From Priapulus caudatus (lineage: Eukaryota > Priapulida > Priapulimorpha > Priapulimorphida > Priapulidae): a stretch of 24,345 nucleotides of DNA. This document shows, one piece after another, positions 18,401 to 24,345 of this stretch; position 1 is the stretch's first letter; each line of letters begins with the position of its first letter. Below the pieces are notes generated by a model. It searched no databases, had not been told where the DNA came from, and saw only the letters and a program-made list of their open reading frames with translations. The position numbers and the translations under genes are program-made. Location of the stretch: assembly GCF_000485595.1 (NCBI RefSeq), contig NW_014578031.1, positions 54,672 to 79,016 on the forward strand. Direction: 5' to 3'.

Positions 18401-20068
18401 CTATCTCACAAGCATGTAGATTTTCTAATGCAGTTAAGATTTCTTCTTCACTGGCTTGTATTTGATCAAGGAGGTCATCAAATGTGTACTGCAATAATAA
18501 TAGGTACAAATGCTCAAGTACTCAAAAGGGTGTAATTGCCCTGCGCGAGTTAAAGAACTAATACTGTAGCATACATACAATCTAGTGAATTTCTAGAATA
18601 ACACAATATTCTATCACAATTAAACTACAATCAAATTTAAAGTGGCTTAGATTACAAACTAGATTTCATAAAATGATGCGCCTAGACATTGTCAATGAAT
18701 TTTGTTCTGTTCCAGTCTGTACATATCAATGAAAATACAAACTGCAGTTTTTTTCCTGCATGCAAACCTGACTCGGCAATTATTAAACTTTGATGTCCTT
18801 AGGAAACATTTTCAATGCCACCCAACCCACAATTCGATGCCTAAACAAGCAAACCTTTCTTCCCGAATCGTTATCCATCAGTTCATATTCTGTGCCTCGG
18901 TAGACATTTTCCGAAAGCATTCTCCTCAGTTTCTGTAAACGAGGTTTACATGGACGCAGCTCGTAGTACTGGTGAAGCATAGCAGACACCTACTTGCAAG
19001 CAAACATAAGAATTTACACGAACTGCTGGTAAGAGCAAGCATAAAAATACTAATCTTAGATATAAGGACCACAGACCGAATAACAGACACACAGTATGTA
19101 AAATTCTTTGGAAAAGAAGTGTGTGGGACTTTTTGAAGCTGTGCATGTGCACAAGATTCCTATATCCCGTGAAACGGGTATATAGCGGTCCCTCATAGGA
19201 AACTTCAAGTGTCCTTGATAGAAAGGTGTCTGTTCTATAGAAGTGGTTTTACTGCAGCATTCAAGGCACATGCTAAGTATCCATTATGAACAGTTTCCAT
19301 TCTGCAGAGATGTTCGTTAACAAACGTTTAGCCACAACTATTGCTCAAGCGAACTGAGACAGCCAGAGTCATCCTGACATGTAATAGTAAAATTTCCATA
19401 CCGTCACAGGCGTCACTTTTCGCGTCACATCCGAGCCACAGTCTTCTAAATCGCATGCAAGTTTGCACTGAGGTAAGAGGAGGAGAGAGTTTGACGTTTC
19501 GGCTTCCTTCAGTTCATACGTCTTTGAAGAGGTGCATACCACGGCATGTTCATTCTTGTCACCTCTTATCACCAAGCTATAACGCAAAATTGTAAACAAT
19601 TGAATTTTCTCAGAGCCAATTGGCCATGGAGTGAGCAAGTACTTATTATTTATGTCACTGTAGTGCTGCCAATGTGTAAGCACCACAGTGGGGTGTATAC
19701 AAAGCTTTAGTAATCAATATAAGTAATATTAATAGGGTATAAGAAATGCCCTTAGTAATATTTCTGCAGTTGAATAGTTATATATGCTGTATTATCCTTT
19801 TTAGAAACTGCATTGAGTGTTTGATAACCACAATCAATCCTGGAATCCTTAGTATTTTTCAAACTCCAACTATAGTCCGTGATAATGGTAAATACCTAGT
19901 GCCTGCCTCTAGTGATTCTAACAGCTCAGAATCTAGCTCCAACAGTTTGATGTTAGAATTGTCAAAGTTGGATGAAAAGAACACTGCTTGCGTCTCTCGG
20001 TGAAGTTCATCTGGATTTAGTTTTGCGTTAACGATGACCTTTTCAACCTGCTCAGCTGTCCTCTCCAT
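12301..20068 (-). CDS. DSCC1: DSCC1 (DCC1), subunit of the Ctf18-RFC clamp loader
   Basis: DCC1 joins CTF18 and CTF8 in an alternative RFC that acts on PCNA, contacts DNA polymerase epsilon and supports sister-chromatid cohesion. Nine minus-strand exons join in matching phase: 20068-19896, 19576-19402, 18989-18855, 18488-18398, 17951-17659, 15350-15266, 14530-14443, 12670-12608, 12406-12301. The model gives about 401 codons (human 393). Landmarks: MERTAEQVEKVIVNAKL, SLVIRGDKNEHAVVC, YYELRPCKPRLQKLRRML, DDLLDQIQASEEEIL, GYWRMLDFDY, SLDEDKICRM, VPEGMTTSL, LFAAKEKWTFEEIRPFVQ and ALLTKYTRSSMQNGIKNY. The start at 20068 is preferred over the in-frame Met at 20086 because it aligns with the family start. 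Exon 6 has one extra base and exon 7 several indels. Intron 5 holds a 2-kb donor-site satellite, intron 7 a tandem repeat and intron 4 a MITE. Introns 1-3 (319-412 bp) show nothing notable. Confidence 0.95.
12608..12670 (-). CDS. DSCC1: DSCC1 exon 8
   Basis: Acceptor TTATACAG, donor GTAAGT. Encodes LSALFAAKEKWTFEEIRPFV, aligned with the family's REKWTEEDIAPYIQ. Confidence 0.94.
12729..12780. repeat. AT-rich hairpin in DSCC1 intron 7
   Basis: AACATCATGATCAT and ATGATCATGATGTT are perfect 14-bp inverted arms around a loop of about 24 bp. Confidence 0.65.
13470..14400. repeat. Tandem 310-340-bp repeats, Helentron-associated-like element, in DSCC1 intron 7
   Basis: Three units, marked by TTCTTGAGTT-type sequence near 13627, 13941 and 14280. 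Each contains TTTGGGGCCAGTC, GAGCAAAA, GGCCATTTCCATTTTTGCC, GGAAGTTCAAACCTCTCCCA and GGTTCTTGAGTTATC. The last unit leads into a short CGGACG tract and a hairpin (AGCTCATCTTGATGATGTCA...GAGCT) followed by CTAA. A cleaner relative is at 23621-24060. Many single-base indels separate the units. Confidence 0.7.
14443..14530 (-). CDS. DSCC1: DSCC1 exon 7, frame-disrupted
   Basis: Acceptor TTTGCAG and donor GTATTG are intact, but the 88-bp exon differs by several indels from the 86-bp duplicate at 24122-24207. As written it cannot carry the expected reading (DIAIIDRTCHP then VELPEGLQE in the duplicate). Pseudogenisation and uncorrected sequencing error are both possible; the surrounding intron is equally indel-rich. 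Confidence 0.85.
14531..15265. other. DSCC1 intron 6
   Basis: No gene recognised. The first 150 bp match the right end of the window (24208-24345). A short T-rich tract occurs near 14850. Confidence 0.6.
15266..15350 (-). CDS. DSCC1: DSCC1 exon 6, one extra base
   Basis: Acceptor GTTTCAG, donor GTTAGC. It reads FLKLPMRFMMAW, then after one surplus A in the AAA run (15312-15314) KQAVPEGMTTSLIKIQ, matching the family's EFQEVWQQSVPEGMVTSL. The exon is 85 bp where 84 are expected. A homopolymer sequencing error is the simplest explanation. Confidence 0.85.
15600..17658 (-). repeat. 20-bp satellite array of splice-donor units in DSCC1 intron 5
   Basis: In gene orientation the unit is GTGAGCGAGAGAGGAGAAAC. 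The array abuts exon 5, whose last bases GAGAAAC followed by the donor GTGAGCGAG are themselves one copy of the unit. Units are near-perfect from about 17040 to 17658 and progressively indel-ridden toward 15600. A variant ending GCAGACAC is interspersed. A higher-order repeat of 280 bp (14 units) is visible: the block containing CATATTTCTCATTGACC occurs at 17341 and 17621 on the plus strand. Because 20 is not a multiple of 3 and the unit has no stop, all three plus-strand frames are long and open. These are not genes. Confidence 0.97.
17659..17951 (-). CDS. DSCC1: DSCC1 exon 5, unusually GC-rich
   Basis: Acceptor CGCGCAG; donor GTGAGC, which is the first unit of the satellite. Encodes YWRMLDFDYTSTVMNRILSY, ENSWSHAAVPL and SLDEDKICRMFAEELLRPT, matching the human YWRILEFDY...DADKICRAAARMLL region. 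Third codon positions are mostly G or C, unlike the other exons. Confidence 0.95.
18036..18200. mobile_element. MITE with CAGGG termini in DSCC1 intron 4
   Basis: Begins CAGGGAAAAAA and ends TTTTTTACCCTG, with internal inverted modules (CACGGGAGC, GCTCCCGTG, GAGCGAATCGCTC). The flanking 8 bases (ATAAATAT, ATATATAT) differ at one position, which would suit a hAT-type 8-bp duplication, but the flank is AT-repetitive. Relatives at 5880-5965 and 7155-7265. Confidence 0.65.
18398..18488 (-). CDS. DSCC1: DSCC1 exon 4
   Basis: Acceptor TTGCAG, donor GTATGT. Encodes YTFDDLLDQIQASEEEILTA and LENLHACEID, nearly identical to the family's YTTEDLLDQIQASEEEI block. Confidence 0.96.
18855..18989 (-). CDS. 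DSCC1: DSCC1 exon 3
   Basis: Acceptor GCAAGTAG, donor GTTTGC, phase 0 on both sides. Encodes QYYELRPCKPRLQKLRRMLS and ENVYRGTEYE, matching NYWELRRRRPKLKKLKKLL. Confidence 0.94.
19402..19576 (-). CDS. DSCC1: DSCC1 exon 2
   Basis: Acceptor TTATAG, donor GTATGG. Encodes LVIRGDKNEHAVVCTSSKTY and ETSNSLLLLPQCK, a clear match to the family's SLVIRGDKDEQAVLC and DTSNMLLFIPGCK. Confidence 0.96.
19896..20068 (-). CDS. DSCC1: DSCC1 exon 1
   Basis: ATG at 20068; 57 codons plus AG, donor GTATTT. Encodes MERTAEQVEKVIVNAKLNPD and KLLELDSELLESLEAGT. The AG joins the C of exon 2 to make the Ser of SLVIRGDK. Confidence 0.94.
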
Positions 20069-20127
20069 TAGATTCCTGCAAAACATTCGAGAAAAATAAT
20101 GTCAGATGTAATGGTAACACGTCTATT

Positions 20128-20316
20128 GCTGCGTTTACACTATTGATTTTTGTCAGGAAATCGTACCGATTTCAAGTGCATTCCAACTAATCGGTTCAAA
20201 TTCGATTGTGTTGGAGTCGGAGTCGGAGTCAAGTCGCCGAGTTGGAGAAATAGAACATGTTCTATTTTGCACGACTCGGACGATTTGCTGACAAAAATCG
20301 ATAGTGTAAACGCAGC
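20128..20316. mobile_element. 189-bp MITE with GCTGCGTTTACACTAT ends
   Basis: The outer 37 bp (GCTGCGTTTACACTATTGAT, then TTTTGTCAGGAAATCGT) are inverted at the right end with two mismatches. The centre has a GGAGTC direct repeat. No convincing target duplication was identified. It lies 60 bp upstream of the DSCC1 start. Confidence 0.8.
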
Positions 20317-20559
20317 TTATCAGAGACCAGGATTGACACTAGGATGCAGATCTACTGCACTAACGCATGTGGGTTCGATGGGCTTATTGTGCATGTGTGC
20401 TTATACACGTCTACAAAAAGCACTCCTCCTCCCGGGGCAGGGACCAGGTTGCCTAACCATAGGTATAGGCACTTGAAGTTGTGCTGACTACTGTAGTGTA
20501 GCCTGTAGAGTCTGCATGTCGCAGAGTCTAACCCTAATTCCTGACTTGGCTATTGATGA
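20317..20559. other. Part of the DSCC1-DEPTOR intergenic region
   Basis: No gene recognised. The whole 1.7-kb gap between the two divergent start codons (20069-21785) is mostly MITE, retrotransposon fragment and foldback element, so any shared promoter must be short. Confidence 0.5.
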
Positions 20560-21060
20560 TATGTTCAAATATCTAGCTAGATATTGATGTAAGCGTAACA
20601 GGACGATAGTTGCTCGGAACGCTCGATCCTATTGCCCTTCTTAAAAACTGGTGTGATGTTAGCCGTTGTCCAATCTTTAGGAAGGTGTCCAGTATCGAGA
20701 GATTGTTGGTAGATGAATGAAAGGATAGGTGACAGAACAGGAGCTGCAATCTTCGTTATCCTTGCTGGAATCTGGACCTGAAGCCTTGTCTGGTTTTATG
20801 TCTTGGAGGAGTTTCCGTACGCCCTTCTAAGTGACGGATATGTCTGGCATATCAGGTGTGTTGGACTCTTTTTTTCCAGGCATGCTACTTAAATCTTCCT
20901 GAGTAAAGACTGACTTGAATTGATTATTGAGTGCGATTGCCTTCTCCTTGGCAGTCGTCGCTATCTTTCCCAAGGATTTCAGAGGATCAACCCCTAGGCA
21001 TTCCTGCTTTTTACTTTTGACATACCTCCAGAAAGTCTTGGAGGTTGTGTCAACAGATGG
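20560..21060 (-). pseudogene. CR1/L2-like reverse transcriptase N-terminal fragment
   Basis: Minus-strand translation, with frame changes and an internal stop, gives TFWRYVKSKKQE, LNNQFKSVFTQED, GVRKLLQDIKPDKASGPDS, ITKIAAPVLSPILSFIYQQS and LPKDWTTANITPVFKKGNR. This is the typical run into the first reverse transcriptase motifs of CR1/L2 elements. The catalytic core is missing. It is from a different part of the protein than the fragment at 9439-10334, so kinship between them cannot be tested here. Confidence 0.85.
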
Positions 21061-21067
21061 AGATACT

Positions 21068-21372
21068 CCACTTTAGGCACCTTAGCCTTAGGTATCACGA
21101 AGTGATGCACAGATCATCAACTGATGCACAGACTTTCCGTATATCAAGGAATGATGCAAAAACCCTAACCCTAACCCTAACACACTTTGTGATACCTAAG
21201 GTTATACTTTATGACTTAGGGTTAGGGTTAGGGTTTTTGCATCATTCCTTGATACACGGAAAGTCTGTGCATCAGTTGATGATACACAGAAATGTGTGCA
21301 TCACTTCGTGATAGGCTAAGCCTAAGGCTAAGGTGCCTAGGCTAAAGCCGTAAAGGCTAAACTCTAAAGTGG
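21068..21372. mobile_element. 305-bp foldback element with telomere-like motifs at its centre
   Basis: The left arm (CCACTTTA, GGCACCTTAGCCTTAGG, TATCACGAAGTGATGCAC, CAACTGATGCACAGACTTTC, AAGGAATGATGCAAAAACCC) is repeated inverted on the right with small insertions and deletions. The arms end in three CCCTAA units on the left and three TTAGGG units on the right, separated by a loop of about 40 bp. No coding capacity and no obvious target duplication. Confidence 0.88.
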
Positions 21373-21534
21373 ATTTGCGCCCATTTTTCGAAGGTCGTAT
21401 CTCAACTAAGGGTATACACAGGAAAATATATCTGAGGGGTATTAAACCAAAGAATAGAGAACTAGATATATAATTATTAGATTTCCCTAATTACAGATAA
21501 AATTTGAAGTAATATAAACACGTTTGAAACTTAC

Positions 21535-21571
21535 GCGTCGTTTCGTCGTTTCGTCGTTTCGCGCCATTTGT
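21535..21571. repeat. CGTTTCGT short tandem repeat
   Basis: Three to four copies of CGTCGTTT upstream of the DEPTOR start. Confidence 0.6.
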
Positions 21572-21785
21572 TGTTATACCTCTCTCTCTATTTCATTGCT
21601 CTGTTGCTGTTTATTTTTTAAACAGAGTAATTCGACTGGGGACAACATAATTACATAACCTATATGGTATCAATTATGGCTTAATTAATGACGTTATAAA
21701 CTACGTTGTAATCTATTGAAAGGCATCTAAAACATCTACATTATTCAGCATGCATCGACCGTGAGAGGGTATTTATCAAAAAAGC

Positions 21786-21904
21786 ATGGCTTGCCAAATT
21801 AATATTGTTGATGAGCAGCATGAAAATCAGTATGTAAATACCATGGACGACAATGTATTTGAAAAGAATCATATGGACATATATATCGCTGGAGAGCAGT
21901 TAAG
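21786..21904 (+). CDS. DEPTOR: DEPTOR exon 1
   Basis: ATG at 21786, 39 codons plus AG, donor GTTAGA. Acidic N-terminus ending in IAGEQL; AG plus the G of exon 2 gives the Arg of the GEQLR motif. Confidence 0.8.
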
Positions 21905-22986
21905 GTTAGAAATAAAAAATTGAATATGTATTAACACTGTCCTGCTTAATTTGATTTTGATCACACATGTTTCAACTAGACCAATAAATTGTGCCCTAAA
22001 AATTTTTATATTCTGGTGTTATTTTAGGTATTTTAGGTATTTAGGTATTTTAGGTATTTAGGTATTTTAGGTATTTTAGGTATTTTAGGTGTAGTTTTAC
22101 CTAAAATAACACCAGAATATAAAAATTTTTAGGGCACAATTTATTGGTCTAGTTTCAACTTGAACTAAATTAGTATACTATAGTAATTAGTATTACTATT
22201 ACTATTAGTAATGATAATTTATGCCTATATTTCGAAACCGTGTCTCGACTCGAGTTCAACTTTGTAAACATAATTTTAGGTAAACCAAATGGCTACATAG
22301 GTAGGCCTACTTGCACTGCGTTCCTCTGCAACATATTGTCACCTCACACTAGATAATCTTGCGAAAAATTGCCTTTCCATGGCAATGTAATTTAAACACT
22401 GGAGTGCGTCGCTGTACGCGGCAGATAACTGCGCTTATTTGCGAGCAGGGCTAGCATGCACGCCGAGGGCAGTCTCATCGCACAGCGGCAGCAACAGACA
22501 ATCACATTCAACGTGTGCTTCGTTGGATTCGAAACCGTCGAGTGGCTGGTGAAAGCGCGGCACGTAGACTCGCGACGCTCAGGCGTTAAGCTGCTGCGCA
22601 TCCTTGGTGACAACAACATCATCCACCACGGTACAGCAGCCCCTCGTGTCAGTCTACTAACGTAGTGTGCTCTAATTCGTAATCATTATCAGTTAAGTGA
22701 ATTTCGGTTATCGATCGTTAAGGACCTAGCTGTCTAAACTTAGTATTTTGTGAGGATTTTTCGTCCTAATGTTTGTTGATGGGAAATGCATTCATTCAGC
22801 TATACAAGCTGACATTCATATAAAACAATGTTGTCGTGTTAAAGTGTCAATGGTTGGTTTTGCAGTGACAGATCAACAGTCATTTTTCGACGACAACAAC
22901 TTGTACCGGTTTCGAAGAGACGACGCAACATTTTCAAAATTTGATGATTTGAGTGTTTTCTTCAAAGGACTTAAGCTATACAGCAG
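21786..22986 (+). CDS. DEPTOR: DEPTOR-like protein, N-terminus and first DEP domain (gene continues beyond exon 3)
   Basis: DEPTOR binds mTOR and dampens mTORC1 and mTORC2; it has two N-terminal DEP domains and a C-terminal PDZ. Three plus-strand exons join in phase: 21786-21904, 22449-22630, 22866-22986. They encode MDIYIAGEQLRASMHAEG, then FNVCFVGFETVEWLVKAR, LLRILGDNNIIHHVTDQQSF and NLYRFRRDDATFSKFDD, ending FFKGLKLYSR. Human DEPTOR has VTGEQLRLRLHEE, NCFVAKELIDWLIEH, RGIIHHV, LFYRFRKDDGTF and GQRLYEKL in the same order. The second DEP domain and PDZ are not seen; after exon 3 the window holds a retrotransposon fragment and a duplicated piece of DSCC1. The divergent neighbour is DSCC1, as in human. 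Another DEP protein cannot be excluded, but the YRFRKDDGTF-type exit and the neighbourhood favour DEPTOR. Confidence 0.87.
21977..22151. mobile_element. 175-bp MITE with 54-bp perfect inverted repeats and 8-bp target duplication
   Basis: Starts TAGACCAATAAATTGTGCCC and ends with its exact inverse; the arms are identical for 54 bp. GTTTCAAC flanks both sides (21969-21976, 22152-22159), an 8-bp duplication as made by hAT-type transposases. The loop is a small minisatellite of ATTTTAGGT units that may have grown out of the arm sequence. It sits in DEPTOR intron 1. Confidence 0.93.
22449..22630 (+). CDS. DEPTOR: DEPTOR exon 2 (DEP domain core)
   Basis: Acceptor GCGAGCAG, donor GTACAG. Encodes the DEP helices (CFVGFETVEWLV, SGVKLLRILGDNNIIHH). 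An in-frame stop upstream of the Met at 22456 lies beyond the acceptor, so it does not conflict with splicing. Confidence 0.85.
22866..22986 (+). CDS. DEPTOR: DEPTOR exon 3
   Basis: Acceptor TTTTGCAG, donor GTAGCT. The TG completes Val of HHV. Encodes TDQQSFFDDNNLYRFRRDDA and FKGLKLYS, the end of DEP1 and start of the linker. Ends in phase 2. Confidence 0.86.
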
Positions 22987-23044
22987 GTAGCTACTATAAT
23001 TAATGATGATTATGCTAAAAATAAAAAAATAAATTATTAATAAC

Positions 23045-23620
23045 AATAATGTAGGTCAGGCAGTGTATTTTTTCGTGCGAAAGAGGCTCTACAGCGAGGT
23101 TTGATTATTACGGAGAGAGTGTTTACGAGGTATGGTCTTACACTAAGTTGCAAGAAGACAGAGTTGATGGGCTTTAATGGTAACACCGATGAGACAACAG
23201 CTACAACTCTGGTCAAGCTCGATGACCAAGCTCGATGACCATAACATCGTTAACACTACGGAGTTCAATTAAGTATCTTGGCGTCCTGTTTTCCTCTCTC
23301 GACTCCAAAAAGTTTGTCCAACACCATATCGCGTCAGCTGTAGCAAAGTTCGCAGAGTTGAGGCAGGTGCTCACAAACCATCGAGTGCAGCTGAAGACAA
23401 GAGGGAAATATATGGCCGCCTTCATAAGATCACGGTTAATGTATAACGTGGCAACATGGGACTTGAACGCTGGCGTCATGGCCGAACTGGAGGTTGAATG
23501 GGTAAGACTCCTCTGTAAAACAGTGCGCAGAAGCTTCAAACGGCACCAAGCTCTACCTCCGGGTCTCTCTGATGGCGAGAGGGCGGCAGGGGACTGGGAC
23601 TATGCATTCATCTACCCCAA
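23045..23620 (+). pseudogene. Non-LTR retrotransposon fragment (post-catalytic reverse transcriptase)
   Basis: Open stretches read RYGLTLSCKKTELMGFNGN, then after a frame change SIKYLGVLFSSLDSKKFVQH, SAVAKFAELRQVL, LKTRGKYMAAFIRSRLMYNV and VEWVRLLCKTVRRSF. The KT-x-LMGF and IKYLG-type blocks followed by a helical thumb region are typical of LINE polymerases. It differs clearly from the CR1-like element at 9439-10334. It ends abruptly at the repeat beginning about 23621. Confidence 0.75.
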
Positions 23621-24060
23621 AAACGGTTCTTGAGTTATCGTTGACCATAGGCAGACACTGAAATGCATAGTGAAATTGCCAAAATCTACCTAATTTGCAT
23701 AATAATAATAAAAAATCAAAACCTGTGTGATATGCTTTGGGGCCAGTCCTCATTGATTCACATGCCAGAAATGAGCAAAACCTATTGAACCTGAACTGAC
23801 TTGTGGCCATTTCCATTTTTGCCAAAAAATGGACGTGGCTCGAATTTGGTCAACTGGCGTGCTCCAAAATAGGAAGTTCAAACCTCTCCCATAGGAGTAA
23901 CAACTATATGCAATTTGAAACATGTGGGTCAAACGGTTCTTGAGTTATCATTGACCGTAGCGAAATGTTGACGGACGGACGGACAGACGGACGGACGGAC
24001 GTACGACGGACGACACCCCATGGCAATAGCTCATCTTGATGATGTCAAGACGAGCTAAAA
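23621..24060. repeat. Second copy of the Helentron-associated-like repeat with GTCY microsatellite
   Basis: About one and a third units of the repeat seen in DSCC1 intron 7, with TTCTTGAGTT at 23627 and 23938. A GGACGGACGGACAGAC tract follows (23970-24015; GTCY on the other strand), then CCATGGCAATAGCTCATC and a stem (AGCTCATCTTGA, TCAAGACGAGCT) followed by CTAA. A GTCY microsatellite plus terminal hairpin is a reported layout for non-autonomous Helentrons such as DINE-1. Confidence 0.65.
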
Positions 24061-24121
24061 ATGAAACAAGCAATAAGACAGTATGGGTAAGAATTACACC
24101 TTTAAAATCTATTGACAATAC

Positions 24122-24207
24122 CTTTCCTGCAATCCTTCTGGAAGCTCAACAACTGGGAAATACTTCAATACTATCGGGTGACACGTTCTGTCAATGATGG
24201 CTATATC
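24122..24207 (-). CDS. DSCC1: Duplicate DSCC1 exon 7, intact frame
   Basis: Acceptor TTTGCAG, donor GTATTG. The 86-bp exon reads DIAIIDRTCHPIVLKYFPVV then ELPEGLQE plus AG, aligning with the human LVDRHSRPEIIFLLKVDDLPEDNQER region. It lies about 9.68 kb to the right of exon 7 in the main gene, upstream of that gene's start and on the same strand. The flanking intron is also homologous and runs off the window edge. It may be part of a second, 3'-truncated DSCC1 copy. Confidence 0.88.
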
Positions 24208-24345
24208 CTGCAAAGTACATATGTGGCGAAAATGACAAACCAACGTCTTTAAACAAACGCAGTGCAGGGTGCGAAATTAACGGGAGTCCAGAGTCAAAGA
24301 ATCCCTGATTTGACATATGCAGGAGTCCGTGTGACTCCCTGAAAA

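Noticed and set aside
19341-19595. 84-codon plus-strand open frame
   Set aside because: Antisense shadow of DSCC1 exon 2, which has a clear family match on the minus strand.
22392-22622. 76-codon minus-strand open frame
   Set aside because: Antisense to DEPTOR exon 2, whose DEP-domain reading and splice sites are convincing.

Overview
The window is nuclear DNA of a metazoan, most likely a compact-genome invertebrate. Genes are split into short exons (63-293 bp) by GT-AG introns, short TTAGGG-type tracts are present, and non-LTR retrotransposon fragments and MITEs are frequent. I cannot fix the phylum from this sequence. Four conserved animal genes were rebuilt exon by exon from splice sites, intron phase and remembered family sequence.

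Layout: (1) PEX13 (peroxisomal docking protein) on the minus strand. Exon 1 is at 8423-8511 and exons 2-7 at 4361-2609. The terminal exon with the second half of the SH3 domain is absent. (2) An ITGB1BP1/ICAP1-like PTB-domain gene on the plus strand, exons 10705-11900; its N-terminal exon was not found. (3) DSCC1 (Ctf18-RFC subunit DCC1) on the minus strand, nine exons from 20068 to 12301, about 401 codons once two damaged exons are allowed for. (4) The 5' part of DEPTOR on the plus strand, three exons 21786-22986, divergent from DSCC1. Human DSCC1 and DEPTOR are also adjacent and divergent, so this looks like retained microsynteny.

Two large direct duplications shape the region. A 7,921-bp unit (1864-9784) is preceded by the end of an earlier copy (1-1863). 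That earlier copy carries a second PEX13 exon 1 (492-580) and breaks inside a CR1-like element, which explains why the in-window PEX13 lacks its 3' end. About 9.68 kb separates two copies of the DSCC1 exon-7 region (13941-14700 and 23625-24345). Both could be real tandem duplications or retained haplotypes in the assembly.

The most unusual element is a roughly 2-kb array of a 20-bp unit filling DSCC1 intron 5 (15600-17658). In gene orientation each unit copies the exon-5/intron-5 junction: a purine-rich stretch ending GAGAAAC followed by a GTGAGC splice donor. The exon has in effect been followed by on the order of 100 decoy donors. Other repeats include a palindromic MITE whose empty site is preserved in the paralogous copy, a MITE with 54-bp perfect inverted repeats and an 8-bp target duplication in a DEPTOR intron, a foldback element with telomere-like motifs at its centre, and Helentron-associated-like elements with a GTCY microsatellite.

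The four genes act in unrelated processes (peroxisome import, integrin signalling, replication and cohesion, mTOR inhibition). Nothing suggests joint function beyond shared location.
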